Positions 16,914-26,609 of a DNA stretch of 64,000 nucleotides are shown here, piece by piece. Origin of the DNA: Paractinoplanes aksuensis (lineage in GTDB: Bacteria > Actinomycetota > Actinomycetes > Mycobacteriales > Micromonosporaceae); the NCBI RefSeq assembly GCF_024137025.1, contig NZ_JAMYJR010000038.1, forward strand, positions 151,564 through 215,563, given 5' to 3'. Position numbers and translations under genes: made by a program. The first letter of the stretch is position 1. Each line of letters opens with the position of its first letter. Under the pieces are notes generated by a model. That model ran no database searches and was not told where the DNA came from. It was given only the letters and a program-made list of their open reading frames with translations.

Positions 16914-19900
16914 GTGCCTTTGAGCGGCGGCGGCGCATCGTTGTCCTTCGGCGTGCTGGGCCCGCTGCGGGTCCGTCGGCAGGGCATGCAACTCGATCCG
17001 GGAGCCCGCCAGCAGCGCCTGATCCTGGCCCTGCTGCTGGCCAAGGCGGGTCAGCCGGTGGGCGTCGGCGAGATCGTCGAGGTGCTGTGGGGTCCGCGAC
17101 CGCCGGCGAGCGCCGTCAACGTCGTGCACCGCTACGTGGGCGCGTTGCGGCGCCTTTTCGAACCCGGCCTTCCGGCCCGGTCGCCCGGACACTGGCTGCT
17201 GGGTGACGCCGCCGGTTACCGGATGCGGGTCGGCCCCGGGGATCTCGACCTGCTGCGCTTGCGTCAGCTGGCTGAGCAGGCCCGATCAGAGGAAGCGGCC
17301 GGGCAGCGGCCCGAGGCTATGGCGGCGTACGAGGAGGCCCTCGATCTGTGGCGGGGACCGTGTGGCGGGGCGGCCGAGCTTGCCTCCGGCGACCACCGGG
17401 CGTTCGATCTGATCGACCATGAGTGCGCCGACCTGGTGCGGGAGGCGGCAACGCTGGCGTTGCGTCTGAAGCGCGTACGCCCCGTCCTGCCCGTCCTGCG
17501 GCGGGTGAGCGAGCTCCGCCCGCTCGACGAGGGGCTGCAGGCCCAGCTGCTGCTGGCCTTGTCGGCCGATGGGCAGCAGGCCGAAGCGATCGCCCTCTAC
17601 CACGACGTACGCCGCCGACTGGCCGACGAGCTGGGCGTCGATCCCCGCGAGGAGCTGCGCGAGGCTTATCAGACCGTCCTGGATCAGAGCGCGGGCGAAG
17701 CCGGCCCCGGTGCCGCGGACCCGTCGGACCCGATCGCGTCACCGGGCGGAACTCTCATCAGCCGGCCCCCCGGCATCAGCGCGGTGCTGCCCGCGCAGTT
17801 GCCGGCCGAACTGCCGCACTTCACCGGCCGCGACGAGACCCAACGCCGGACGCTCGGTCTGCTCAACGGACACGTGATGAGCCAGGTGTCCACGCCCGTG
17901 CTGGTCATCGACGGCATCCCCGGCATCGGGAAGACCACTCTGGCCATCCGCCTGGCCTACCAGTTGGCCGGCACCTACCCGGACGGACAGCTGTACGTCG
18001 ACCTGCAGGGATTCGACCCCGAACAGGCCATGCTGCCACCCGAGGAGGCGCTGCGGGCTTTCCTCAACGCCCTCGGTGTCTCCGACTCCGACATTCCGGC
18101 GAGTCCGCGTGCCCGGTCCGGGCTGTATCGCAGCGTCCTGGCCGGTCGCCGGATCCTGGTGGTCCTGGACAACGCGCGCAGCGTCGAGCAGGTGCGCCCG
18201 CTGTTACCGGGCGCTCCCGGCTGCCTGGTGCTGGTCACCAGCCGGAAGCGGCTGACGGGTCTGGCCACGGCGCACGGCGCGCATCTCATGACCCTCGACG
18301 TGTTGTCGGACGAGGACGCCCGTCAGTTCCTGGCCGTGCGGATCGGAGACACCCGGACGTCGGCCGACCCCGACGCGGTGGCCGAGATCTCGGCGCGGTG
18401 CGGACGGCTCCCGCTGGCGCTGGCGGTGGTGGCCGCCCGGGCTCTGGCCCATCCCGATCACCGGTTGACCGACATCGCCCGGGAACTGCGGGACGCTCAG
18501 GGCGGCCTGGACGGATTCTCCGACGACGACATGGGCAACAGCATCCGGGCGATCTTCTCGTGGTCCTACCGGATGCTCGGTGCGCCGGCTGCGCGGACGT
18601 TCCGGTTGCTGTCCCTGCACCCCGGGCCGGATGCCACCGTCCCGGCGATCGCCGGCCTGGCCGGCGTGCCGCTGGCTGAGGCGCGGGCGCTGACCGGCGA
18701 ACTGGTGCGGACGGGGCTGCTCACGGAACGGTCGCCGGGAAGGTTCGCTACCCACGACCTCATTCGGGCCTATTCCCACGAGCTGATCCGTGCGCATGGG
18801 GACGGCCCGGCCCGGGAGGACGCCTTCCGGCGGCTCGCGAGCCACTATCGGCAAAGTGCCTACGCGGCGGATCTTCTCCTCTCGCCCACGGTGGTGCTGG
18901 AACCGCCCGATGCGTCCGCGGACGTAGTCGCCATCCGTCCGAGCACGGCGGCCGAGGCCATAGCCTGGTTCAGCGCCGAACGGCAGGTGCTGCGGGCCAT
19001 GGTCCATCGCCTGCTCGACCACGGTCACGTGGCGTCCGCCTGGCGACTGGCGCTGAGCCTGCAACGCTTCAACCAGGGCGAGGGGTGGTACCACGATTGG
19101 ACCACCATGGCGCGCGCCTGTCTCGAGGCGACCACCGAAGCCGGGGACGACCTCGGCCGGGCCTATTCCACCCGGAGCCTGGGCGGGGCCGAGATGATGT
19201 GGGGCCGCTACGACTCCGCGTCGCGCCTGCTGCGGCGGTCGCTCGACCTCTTCGCGAGCCTCGGACTTCGCCCGGAGCAGGCCCTGGTGTACCGCAACCT
19301 GGGCCAGTTGAGCGTCGAGCAGGGCGACGACCCCGAGGCTGTCGTCCTGCTCGGCCGCGCTCGGGACATCTTCGAGTCACTCGGCGACCGGACCGGTGAG
19401 CTCGGCGTGCTGTCCGTGCTGACCGAGGCCCACTCCAACCTCGGCCAGGTCGACGTCTGCAGGCAGCTGGCCAACCGCGCGTTGCTCATCGCGGAACAGC
19501 TGGGCGACGCCAACGCGCTGGGCCTGAGCTATGAGGCGCTGGCCGACAGCTATCGTGCCGCCGGCGACCTTTCCACCGCGCTGACCTACTGGAAGAAAGC
19601 CACCGAGCTGTACCGCCAGATCGGATGGCAGATGGGCCTGACCTCGGCCCTGCTCAATCAGGGCGACATCGCGCTCGCGTTGAACGACCCGGCCGGCGCT
19701 CGCGCCGCCTGGCGGCAGGCCCGCGACCTGATGGGTAACCTTCGAACGCCTCAGGTGATAGACAAGATCGAGAAGCGTCTGAACCGCCTGATCCGTCTGC
19801 AGCCGGCACGATCGTACGGCGCCCCTACAGACATTGAACCCGCTGGTCCAGCGGCGGTAGCGTCCGGTGGAAAGAGCGGAGCGGCGAGGCACGAGTGTGA

Positions 19901-19982
19901 CCTCGGAATACCTCGCCGCCCGGAGCCCGGTCAGGACCTTGCCGACAAGACGGCGCAGCCCTCAGGTTCAGCCGGCCACTAG
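16914..19982 (+). CDS. AfsR-like SARP regulator with NB-ARC and TPR domains (paralogue 2)
   Basis: A 1022-aa paralogue of the 9972 gene with the same order. Winged helix is at about residues 12-100 (ARQQRLILALLLAKAGQPVG), then the activation domain to about 250. The NB-ARC ATPase has P-loop GIPGIGKTTLA near 333-343, and TPR-like repeats lie at about 700-960. A tail of about 60 residues without clear structure follows (from QPARSYGAPTD). Start is GTG 16914, preceded by AGGGAG. The stop codon overlaps that of the convergent lipoprotein gene within a CTAG. The 90-nt gap after the GMC gene allows co-transcription. It is likely to control a local or distant biosynthetic pathway. Confidence 0.9.
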   Translation: MPLSGGGASLSFGVLGPLRVRRQGMQLDPGARQQRLILALLLAKAGQPVGVGEIVEVLWGPRPPASAVNVVHRYVGALRRLFEPGLPARSPGHWLLGDAAGYRMRVGPGDLDLLRLRQLAEQARSEEAAGQRPEAMAAYEEALDLWRGPCGGAAELASGDHRAFDLIDHECADLVREAATLALRLKRVRPVLPVLRRVSELRPLDEGLQAQLLLALSADGQQAEAIALYHDVRRRLADELGVDPREELREAYQTVLDQSAGEAGPGAADPSDPIASPGGTLISRPPGISAVLPAQLPAELPHFTGRDETQRRTLGLLNGHVMSQVSTPVLVIDGIPGIGKTTLAIRLAYQLAGTYPDGQLYVDLQGFDPEQAMLPPEEALRAFLNALGVSDSDIPASPRARSGLYRSVLAGRRILVVLDNARSVEQVRPLLPGAPGCLVLVTSRKRLTGLATAHGAHLMTLDVLSDEDARQFLAVRIGDTRTSADPDAVAEISARCGRLPLALAVVAARALAHPDHRLTDIARELRDAQGGLDGFSDDDMGNSIRAIFSWSYRMLGAPAARTFRLLSLHPGPDATVPAIAGLAGVPLAEARALTGELVRTGLLTERSPGRFATHDLIRAYSHELIRAHGDGPAREDAFRRLASHYRQSAYAADLLLSPTVVLEPPDASADVVAIRPSTAAEAIAWFSAERQVLRAMVHRLLDHGHVASAWRLALSLQRFNQGEGWYHDWTTMARACLEATTEAGDDLGRAYSTRSLGGAEMMWGRYDSASRLLRRSLDLFASLGLRPEQALVYRNLGQLSVEQGDDPEAVVLLGRARDIFESLGDRTGELGVLSVLTEAHSNLGQVDVCRQLANRALLIAEQLGDANALGLSYEALADSYRAAGDLSTALTYWKKATELYRQIGWQMGLTSALLNQGDIALALNDPAGARAAWRQARDLMGNLRTPQVIDKIEKRLNRLIRLQPARSYGAPTDIEPAGPAAVASGGKSGAARHECDLGIPRRPEPGQDLADKTAQPSGSAGH

Positions 19983-21721
19983 CTCTTCAGGTACATGCTG
20001 GTGAACACCGGGAGGCTGCTCGTCGGGTCGATGACCGACCTGCCGATGTTGGTGCCCTGGACGATGGCGGACTTGTCGTAGTACAGCGGCAGGGCGACGT
20101 ACTTCTCCAAGGCCTCCTTGTCGAGCGCGGCCCACTTCGGGGTGGCCTGCTCGGTCGGCAGGCCGGCGACCGCGTCGATCTTCTCGTCGAACTCCTTGTC
20201 GTTGAGCGCGCCCCAGGTGATGCCGTCGGTGACGCTGTTGGACCGGAACAGCACCGGGAACCACGAGATGCCGCTCGGCCAGTCGGCGCACCAGCCACGG
20301 GGCCCCTGGTCGGCGTTCACCGGGGCGGTGTAGTCGAACGTCTTCGCACGCAGGTCGGCGGTGGACACTCCGATCGCCTTGACCTTGAACCCGGCCTTGG
20401 TCAGGGCATCGGCGCGAACCTGGCTGACCTGCTGCGGGATCGGCTTGGTGTTGTCGTAGTAGTAGCTGATCTCGAAGCCGACCTTGCCCGCCGCCTCCAG
20501 CATCTTCCTGGCGCCCTCGGGATCACCGGGACCGGTGCCGGTCAGGTCCGGAACCGCGGGGTACTTCTGGTAACCCGGGGTCGATGGCGGCATCACGGTG
20601 CTCGCACGTTCGGCGACGTAGTCGTTCTTGCCCTCGGCCTTGAAATTGGCGTCGTACGGGAATGCCTTGGCAATCGCCTTACGCACCTCCAGCGGGATCT
20701 TGCGGCTGTCCATCTGGAATACGTAGTTGCATGAGCTCTGGCCGGTGAGCAGCTGCGCCTCCTTGCCCTTGAGCCGTGGGATCAGCGAGGCGTCGAGTGC
20801 TTCGTAGTTGATCGTGTTGGCGTTCGCGCCGTTGCTGTCGAGCGCCGCGGTCTGGCTCCTGAGCTTGTCGCCGCCCCAAGTGAAGGTGAAGGTGTCCGGG
20901 TACTGGTGGCGGACCGGGTCGGTCTCCGGCTGCCAGTTCGGGTTCCTCTTGAGCACCAGCTTGGAGCCGGCCCGGTAGGTGTCGAACATGTACGGGCCGG
21001 TGGCGAGCGGGTGGTTCCGGTACTCCTGCTTGGTGTCCTTCGCCTGGGGGATCGGCGTGAACATCGGAAACGTCAGATAGAAGGGAAGATCGGCGAACGG
21101 CTGGGCGAGGCGGATGATCAAGGTATCGGTGCCCTGGGTCGCCACGCCGGAATAGGTGTCACCACTCCGGTACGGACCCTTGTAGGTCTGGCCGTCCTTG
21201 AAGTACCGGAGCTGGTAGGCCGGACCGTACGCGTAGACGTCGCGGGCGAAGGAGCGCTTGATCGCGTACGCCAGATCCTCGACCTTGACCTCGTTGCCGT
21301 CCTCGTACCGGATGCCTGGCTGGAGCTTGAAGGTCCAGGTCAGCTTGTCGTCCGACACCGTGCCGACATCGGTCAGGTCGGGCACCAAGGTCGGCTTGCC
21401 GTTGCGGATGTCGAGCTGGGTCGGCGTCCGCAGGAACAGTCTGCTGATGGCGTTGGTGTCCAGGGCGTAGGCGTCCGTCGGGTCGAAGGTGATCGGCGTC
21501 TGCTCGGCCTGAAGCTCGATATGCCCGCCCTTCCGTGCTCCCTCGATCTCGCGCGCGGGACCCTCGGCGTTCGGATCGATTGTCTGTGACTGGGCCGTGA
21601 TCCCGCCCGTGGCGGCGTGGTCGCCGCCGTTGTCGCGGTCCGATGACGGGCTCGTGCAGCCCGCCGAGGCCAGAGCGACAGCGGCCAAAGCGGCCACCGC
21701 CATGTGAATTCGCCTACCCAT
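19979..21721 (-). CDS. Peptide/solute-binding lipoprotein of an ABC transporter (SBP_bac_5)
   Basis: A 580-aa extracellular lipoprotein. The ATG at 21721 gives a clean lipoprotein signal: MGRRIHM, then an Ala-rich core and lipobox ASAGC with Cys22. A Ser/Asp-rich linker follows. The mature part has the cluster C (oligopeptide/nickel) binding-protein pattern: LVPDLTDVGTVSDDKLTWTF, KLQPGIRYEDGNEVKVEDLA, then HPLATGPYMF and a C-terminal WCADWPSGISWFPVLF. It captures peptides or similar solutes for import. No permease or ATPase gene is adjacent, so it is an orphan binding protein. An upstream start to 21964 is open but spoils the signal peptide. Confidence 0.9.
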   Translation of the reverse strand: MGRRIHMAVAALAAVALASAGCTSPSSDRDNGGDHAATGGITAQSQTIDPNAEGPAREIEGARKGGHIELQAEQTPITFDPTDAYALDTNAISRLFLRTPTQLDIRNGKPTLVPDLTDVGTVSDDKLTWTFKLQPGIRYEDGNEVKVEDLAYAIKRSFARDVYAYGPAYQLRYFKDGQTYKGPYRSGDTYSGVATQGTDTLIIRLAQPFADLPFYLTFPMFTPIPQAKDTKQEYRNHPLATGPYMFDTYRAGSKLVLKRNPNWQPETDPVRHQYPDTFTFTWGGDKLRSQTAALDSNGANANTINYEALDASLIPRLKGKEAQLLTGQSSCNYVFQMDSRKIPLEVRKAIAKAFPYDANFKAEGKNDYVAERASTVMPPSTPGYQKYPAVPDLTGTGPGDPEGARKMLEAAGKVGFEISYYYDNTKPIPQQVSQVRADALTKAGFKVKAIGVSTADLRAKTFDYTAPVNADQGPRGWCADWPSGISWFPVLFRSNSVTDGITWGALNDKEFDEKIDAVAGLPTEQATPKWAALDKEALEKYVALPLYYDKSAIVQGTNIGRSVIDPTSSLPVFTSMYLKS

Positions 21722-22008
21722 TTGGCTGGATGCCCTTCGAACCGGTTCGCCCCCAGGTCTGACTTGACCCCGGGACTGTCTTGTCATGTCACCCGACATG
21801 ACGGCGGCGGTACGCTCGGGTTCAGTCGGGCCGCCCTCGGGGCCGTGCGGTGTGAATGGGCCGTCGCAGACGGGCGACCGGCGACGGAACTCACCGACCA
21901 GGCGGAAGTAAGCCTCGATCAACGTCCGGCCGAGGGCCCTGGCCCGATCACCGGCGCGTGTCACGGTATGCGACTACGTCGCGGACCATGTCGTGACCGT
22001 CGAGGACG

Positions 22009-22422
22009 ATGCGGCAAGTGGTTCTTTCCCCACGCTCGCCACTTACCAGGGCGGTCGCCCTGTCCCACCTCGCCGGCGATTTCGCTCCCGAGTCCTGGGC
22101 GGCGGTGACCGAGATCTACCGGCGGCAAGGCATGACCATGCGGGTGCGGTCCCGGGCCGAGATCGAAGGCTTCTTCGACGGCCTCGAACTGGTCGATCCG
22201 GGACTGCAGGTGCTCACCCGATGGCGTCCCCAGACCGGTGAGTCCGGCGCGGAGCCGGATGCCGCTGTCTCGGTCTATGCGGGGTGGCCCGCATTCGATG
22301 ATCAATTGTCGCGGGTTCTGGCCTTGCCGGTGAGCTCCAGCGACGTCGGCCGCAGCCCGTGTCGGGACGTGACAACGCTCGGTAGTTGTCAGCGAGGAGC
22401 GGACGCCGCTGTGATGGCCTGA
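22009..22422 (+). pseudogene. C-terminal remnant of a SAM-dependent methyltransferase (PF04672-like)
   Basis: A 137-codon frame whose first ~90 residues look like the end of the actinobacterial S-adenosyl methyltransferase family: VALSHLAGDFAPESWAAVTE, IYRRQ, RSRAEIEGFFDGLELVDPGL, TRWRPQ. The SAM-binding N-terminal two thirds are missing. Upstream sequence (21722-22008) does not encode them in any frame I could recognise. The last ~35 codons look non-homologous and run into the STAS gene on the other strand. Probably a dead fragment. Family assignment is from motif memory. Confidence 0.5.
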
Positions 22423-22757
22423 GGCACCGTGTCGAAGACCCGGAAAGCCGTCTGCAGGCGCCGGGCGGTCAGGACGCCCCGGGTGAAGTGGCCGGCAGCG
22501 ACCAGTAACAGGTCGCCGCCGCGGCGGCGAGCGGCGTCGCGGGTGCCGGCTAGCACGGCCAGACCGAGCGAATCGATCGTGCCGGCCGAGATGAGGTCGA
22601 CGATGACGACGGGGCGCAGGGCCACGGCACTGTCGAGAACATCGCGCAACTCGCCGATCACGTCGAGGTCGATATCACCGGTCACCCGAACCAGTGCCGC
22701 ATTCGAAGTCACCGCCGTCGAGTATCCGGCGCCATGAACGCTCGGAACAGTTGTCAC
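22389..22757 (-). CDS. STAS-domain protein (anti-anti-sigma factor type)
   Basis: A 122-aa single-domain protein. The start chosen is GTG at 22757 because GGAGG stands 7 nt upstream; the open frame reaches 23060 but those codons are unlike protein. The STAS fold is seen in ALVRVTGDIDLDVIGELRDV, then VVIVDLISAGTIDSLGLAVL. Ser in IDSLGL is at the place phosphorylated in SpoIIAA-type antagonists. It would bind an anti-sigma kinase when unphosphorylated. No kinase or phosphatase gene is adjacent. It is divergent from zwf at 22918. Confidence 0.8.
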   Translation of the reverse strand: MTTVPSVHGAGYSTAVTSNAALVRVTGDIDLDVIGELRDVLDSAVALRPVVIVDLISAGTIDSLGLAVLAGTRDAARRRGGDLLLVAAGHFTRGVLTARRLQTAFRVFDTVPQAITAASAPR

Positions 22758-22917
22758 GTCGTCACCTCCGCTGTGTCGTCCGGCGCTACCGCCGTACGCA
22801 TCCAGTCTCTCCCGGAATTGCGACGGTCTCATGACAGAGAGCGGGCACCTGCGAGGAGAAGGGCACAACGTCCGACGCATTCGCTTAACGGACCCGGTGC
22901 CCGGGCATGGTGAAGCA

Positions 22918-24300
22918 ATGATGACCCCGGACCCCGGCCGCCAGACGCTGCTCATTCTCGGCGCGAGCGGTGACCTGACGGCCCGGCTGCTCCTGCCGGG
23001 GCTGGCCGCGCTGCTCGCCACCCCCGACGCACCCGACCTGTCGCTGGTGGGCGCGGGCATGGAGGACTGGGACGATCAGCGGTGGCGGCGCCGCGTCCAC
23101 GACTCGTTCGCGACCGCCGCCGGGGGCAGTGCCCGGCCCGCCGCGGTCGCCGACCAGGCTCGCTACCTGCGCGCGGACGTGACGCAGGAGCAGGAGCTGC
23201 GCCGGCTGCTGGACTCCTGCCCGGGCCGGGTCGTCATCTACTTCGCCCTGCCGCCGGCCGTCACCGTCGCGGCGTGTGCGGCGTTACGCGGGGCGGAGCT
23301 GCGCCCGGGGACCCGGCTGGTGCTGGAGAAGCCGTTCGGCACGGATGCCGCCGGCGCCCGCGCCCTCAACGAGATGCTGGCCCGGCTGGTGCCGGAGGAC
23401 CAGATCCACCGGGTGGACCATTTCCTCGGCAAGTCGACCGTGCTCAACATCCTGGGACTGCGGTTCGCCAACCGCATCTTCGAGCCGGTGCTGAACAACG
23501 CCCACGTCGCGGGCGTCGACATCGTGTTCGACGAAGATCTCGCGCTCGAGGGCCGGGCGGGCTACTACGACCACGCCGGGGCGCTGCGGGACATGGTCCA
23601 GAGTCACCTGCTGCAGGTGATGGCGTTGCTGGCCATGGAGGCCCCACCCAGCTTGGACGCCCGGGAACTGCGCGACCGCAAGGCCGAGGTGCTGCGCGCC
23701 ACCCGTCTGTGGGACGACGATCCGGCGGTGACCAGCCGCCGGGCCCGCTACACGGCCGGGACGATCGGCGACCGCAGGCTGCCGGCGTACGCCGACGAAC
23801 CCGGTGTCGAAGCCGCCCGGCAGACCGAGACGCTGGCCGAGATCGTGCTGGCCGTCGACAACTGGCGCTGGGCCGGCGTGCCGTTCCGGCTGCGCTCGGG
23901 CAAGGCCCTGGCCGGCCGGCGCAAGGAGGCGGTCGTCACCTTCCGACAACCGCCGCACGTCCCGGACGGGCTGCGCGGATATGAACAACCGGACCGGCTG
24001 CGCATCGGTTTCGGACCCGACCAGGTCCGCCTCGACGTCAACGTCAATGGTCCGGACGATCCGTACGTCATCGATCCGGTCACGCTGAGCGCCGATTTCG
24101 GCCCCGGTGAGCTGCCACCGTACGGCGAGGTGCTGCGCGGCGTGTTCGACGGTGATCCCACGCTGTCGGTGCGGGGCGACACCGCCGAGCAGTGCTGGCG
24201 CATCGTCGAGCCCGTCCTGACGTCCTGGCAGGGCGGGGCGGTTCCGTTACTGGAGTATCCGGCGGGCAGTGCCGGCCCCGGCGACTCATTGGTGTCCTGA
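22918..24300 (+). CDS. zwf: Glucose-6-phosphate 1-dehydrogenase
   Basis: A 460-aa enzyme for the first step of the oxidative pentose phosphate pathway, glucose-6-phosphate to 6-phosphogluconolactone with NADP. The N-terminal dinucleotide motif is LILGASGDLTARLLLPGL. EKPFG and the substrate/catalytic segment HRVDHFLGKSTVLN near residues 160-175 are present. The C-terminal domain holds RSGKALAGRRKEAVVTF. ATG 22918 is used (22921 is an alternative). It is somewhat shorter than the usual ~490-510 aa, which fits the shorter actinobacterial type. Not linked here to pgl or gnd. It converges with the GH65 fragment, 49 nt between stops. Confidence 0.92.
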   Translation: MMTPDPGRQTLLILGASGDLTARLLLPGLAALLATPDAPDLSLVGAGMEDWDDQRWRRRVHDSFATAAGGSARPAAVADQARYLRADVTQEQELRRLLDSCPGRVVIYFALPPAVTVAACAALRGAELRPGTRLVLEKPFGTDAAGARALNEMLARLVPEDQIHRVDHFLGKSTVLNILGLRFANRIFEPVLNNAHVAGVDIVFDEDLALEGRAGYYDHAGALRDMVQSHLLQVMALLAMEAPPSLDARELRDRKAEVLRATRLWDDDPAVTSRRARYTAGTIGDRRLPAYADEPGVEAARQTETLAEIVLAVDNWRWAGVPFRLRSGKALAGRRKEAVVTFRQPPHVPDGLRGYEQPDRLRIGFGPDQVRLDVNVNGPDDPYVIDPVTLSADFGPGELPPYGEVLRGVFDGDPTLSVRGDTAEQCWRIVEPVLTSWQGGAVPLLEYPAGSAGPGDSLVS

Positions 24301-24349
24301 CCAGGTCCGAACCCTCCTCGCCGCGGCCGGCCGTGGCGTTCCGGGTGCC

Positions 24350-25270
24350 CTATGCGGGCCCGGCCGTGGCCCGTTGCGGCGCATAGCCGGGTGGCTGCCG
24401 GGGCGCGGCCAGCAACGGCTTGAACGGCACGACCGTACGGTGAACCGGCTCGCCCGACGCCAGCTCGCCCGTCTCGTCGTAGAGGCGCAGGGACAACCAG
24501 GTCTCGGTGTCGTCGAGCAACGTCACGCGGACCGTCTCGTGCCCGGCCTCCACCAGCAGCCGCAGACCGCGGCGACGCAGCCGGAAACGCAGACCGGTGA
24601 TGCCCTCGGGCAGTCGCGGCGCCAGGGCGAGCACACTTCCTTGCTCGCGCAGCCCGCCGAACCCCTCGACGATCGCCGACCAGGCCCCGGCCAGCGAGGC
24701 CAGGTGCAACCCGTGGCCGGCGTTGGCGTGCAGGTCGCGCAGGGCCGCCTCGGAGGCGTAGTCGTGCGCGAGCTCGAGGTGGCCGGTCTCGGCGCACATC
24801 ACCGCTTGCGTGCAGGCCGACAGCGAGGAAGCCCGTACGGTGATCCGCTCGTAGTAGTCGACGTTGCAGGCCTTCTGCTCGTCGGTGAACTCCTCCGGGC
24901 ACCAGTGCATCGCCAGCACCAGGTCGACCTGCTTGATCACCTGACGGCGACAGAGCTGGAAGTACGGCGCCCGCAACATCAGCGGCTCACCCGGGTGCTC
25001 CGGGGCGAAGTCCCACGGCGCGTACCGGGTGAAACCGGTGGACTGCTGGTGCACGCCGAGCCGGTCGTCGTAGGGGATGTGCGCCGCGTCGGCCGCAGCC
25101 TGCCACGACTCGGTCTCCTCCGGCCGTACGCCGAGACGGGCCGCCTGCGCGGGCCGGCGGGCGCAGGCGGCGACCGCCGAGCACAGGTTTCGGGCCGCCA
25201 TCAGGTTGGTGAAGAGGTTGTCGTCGGTGACTCCGCTGTACTCGTCGGGACCGGTGACGCCGTCGACGTG
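24350..25270 (-). pseudogene. C-terminal part of a GH65 disaccharide phosphorylase/hydrolase
   Basis: Homology to glycoside hydrolase family 65 (trehalose, maltose or kojibiose phosphorylases) begins abruptly at HVDGVTGPDEYSGVTDDN, which holds the catalytic GPDEY acid. It continues to a normal C-terminus with QVIKQVDLVLAMHWCPEEF, HANAGHGLHLASLAGAW and a closing beta-sandwich. About 307 residues remain of a family near 750-800. The frame continues upstream to 25411 but with unrelated sequence. The N-terminal domain and most of the (alpha/alpha)6 barrel are absent, so it cannot be a working enzyme. The break near 25270 is a deletion or rearrangement junction. Confidence 0.75.
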
Positions 25271-25723
25271 TTTCGCCGCTTGATCAGCGTCTCCAGCCCG
25301 GGATCGTGGGCTGGATCGGCCCCTTCGGCCCTGCTTCCCACCGGTCGCCGCCGGAGTCTCGAGGACGGCGCTGACCGCGGTGCAGACGATCGTGATCTGA
25401 CGGGCTTTCATCTGCGCGGTGACATCCTGCGGGTAGACGTCCCGAAGCTACGCGGCAAACTTCCGCCAGCAGCTGATCCTCCCGCATGTAGAGCGTGGGC
25501 ATTCGGTCGGCGGTGGCATCCCGGCTGCAGAGCGATGTCGCCCGTCGGCTCCGCCGCGGCCAGCGCCAGCACCGAGCGTGTCGATGCGGCAAGCCGGAGG
25601 AATCTTTGCGCGAACCGTTGTTCCACGGCACCGGTTTTCGCCTCCCCGGGCAGGCCGAGGCTTCATCGACGGGCCGGCAGAGGTCCTTCCTCGCAGGCGA
25701 AGGCGGCTCGGCGCTCCCAACCG
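25271..25723 (-). other. Unresolved remnant region upstream of the GH65 fragment
   Basis: About 450 bp without an intact gene. Short open frames overlap in several phases on the minus strand. One carries TLYMREDQLLAEV, which faintly resembles the region after the zinc ribbon of serine recombinases, but the match is too short to trust. The stretch looks like decayed or rearranged coding DNA rather than a designed intergenic space. Confidence 0.35.
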
Positions 25724-26191
25724 TCAGTGTGGCAGCTCGAACAGTTCCAGCTGAATGCCGTCGGGGTCGCGGAGATACAGAATCTTCGTTCCGGCCAGCG
25801 TCCCCGCCTCGACGCCGTCCCCGTCCTGCAGCACGACCGGATCGGCGTTGACGTGTACGCCCAGCTCCACCAGGTCACGGTGCGCCGCGTCGAGGTCGTC
25901 GACCTCGAAACACAAGTGCATGACACCGACGTCACAATTGCGCCCGGCGAAGGGCTCCGGCTGCGGGTTGTCGTACTGGATGAGTTCCAACAGGACGTTG
26001 TCCCCGGCCAGTGCGAACGCTGCCCGCATCGACGGGTTCTCCAGCTCGACGACCGCGCCGATCGCCGGGTTCGTGGCCGAGATCGTCACGCCGTTCGGCA
26101 CAATGCCGAGTACGTCTTCGTACCACCTCACCGACCGCGCGAGATCGCTGACCGGCACCCCGATGTGATTCATTCTGCTTACTCTGCTCAT
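25724..26191 (-). CDS. VOC-family (glyoxalase-like) protein
   Basis: A 155-aa protein with the paired beta-alpha-beta-beta-beta modules of the vicinal oxygen chelate fold. Module 1 is MNHIGVPVSDLARSVRWYED; module 2 is GVMHLCFEVDDLDAAHRDLV. Likely metal ligands are His in NHIGV, Glu in LLELIQYD, His in MHLCFEV and Glu in IQLELFEL. That set matches glyoxalase I or methylmalonyl-CoA epimerase-like proteins. Start may be 26203, 26191 or 26173; homology begins at the last. The reaction cannot be assigned; no partner gene is adjacent. Confidence 0.82.
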   Translation of the reverse strand: MSRVSRMNHIGVPVSDLARSVRWYEDVLGIVPNGVTISATNPAIGAVVELENPSMRAAFALAGDNVLLELIQYDNPQPEPFAGRNCDVGVMHLCFEVDDLDAAHRDLVELGVHVNADPVVLQDGDGVEAGTLAGTKILYLRDPDGIQLELFELPH

Positions 26192-26203
26192 GATCCCCAT
26201 CAT

Positions 26204-26609
26204 GGAAGGACGGGCCGCGCGGTGGGAGGCACAGATCTACCGCGTACGACCTGTACCACCCACCTTTGCTGACCGATGGATAATCACGTGGTAAGGAAGG
26301 GGCCTCGGTGCGGCGCGGGACCGCGTGGACCCGGTGCCGTCGGTCTGAGGAACACCTGGTTTTGCGGGTGGACCAGACACGGTCGCGACGACGTCAGCGG
26401 CGGCTTCAGCCAGTGCGCTGCTTCCGCGGAGCCGGCGTCAGCGAGCCCGTCTGGGCGGGCGTCCGCAACATCCTGACCGACGAGGAACTCGGCGCGCTGG
26501 TCGCTGTGCGGGCCTCGTCGAGCAGTCTGCGGGCGAGGTCGGTCAAGGGGCTGGACTGCATGGCGGTTTCCTGTCTCTCCGTACGCGCGGAGTTCCGGCA
26601 CGAGCAGGC
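26204..26609. other. Gene-free stretch with decayed coding remnants
   Basis: About 400 bp without a supported gene. Short frames exist on both strands but none shows a domain. On the minus strand a frame from about 26563 reads MQSSPLTDLARRLLDEARTA for some 50 codons without family resemblance. The region lies between the VOC gene and the monooxygenase fragment and fits a patch of gene decay. Confidence 0.35.

Noticed and set aside
25440..25640. Serine recombinase remnant suggested by TLYMREDQLL
   Set aside because: The resemblance covers about a dozen residues in a stretch with several competing frames; not enough to call a mobile element.
24269..26272. A 667-codon plus-strand frame over the GH65 fragment and VOC gene
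   Set aside because: The product is Gln/Gly/Arg-rich low-complexity sequence typical of antisense frames; the minus-strand homologies are clear.
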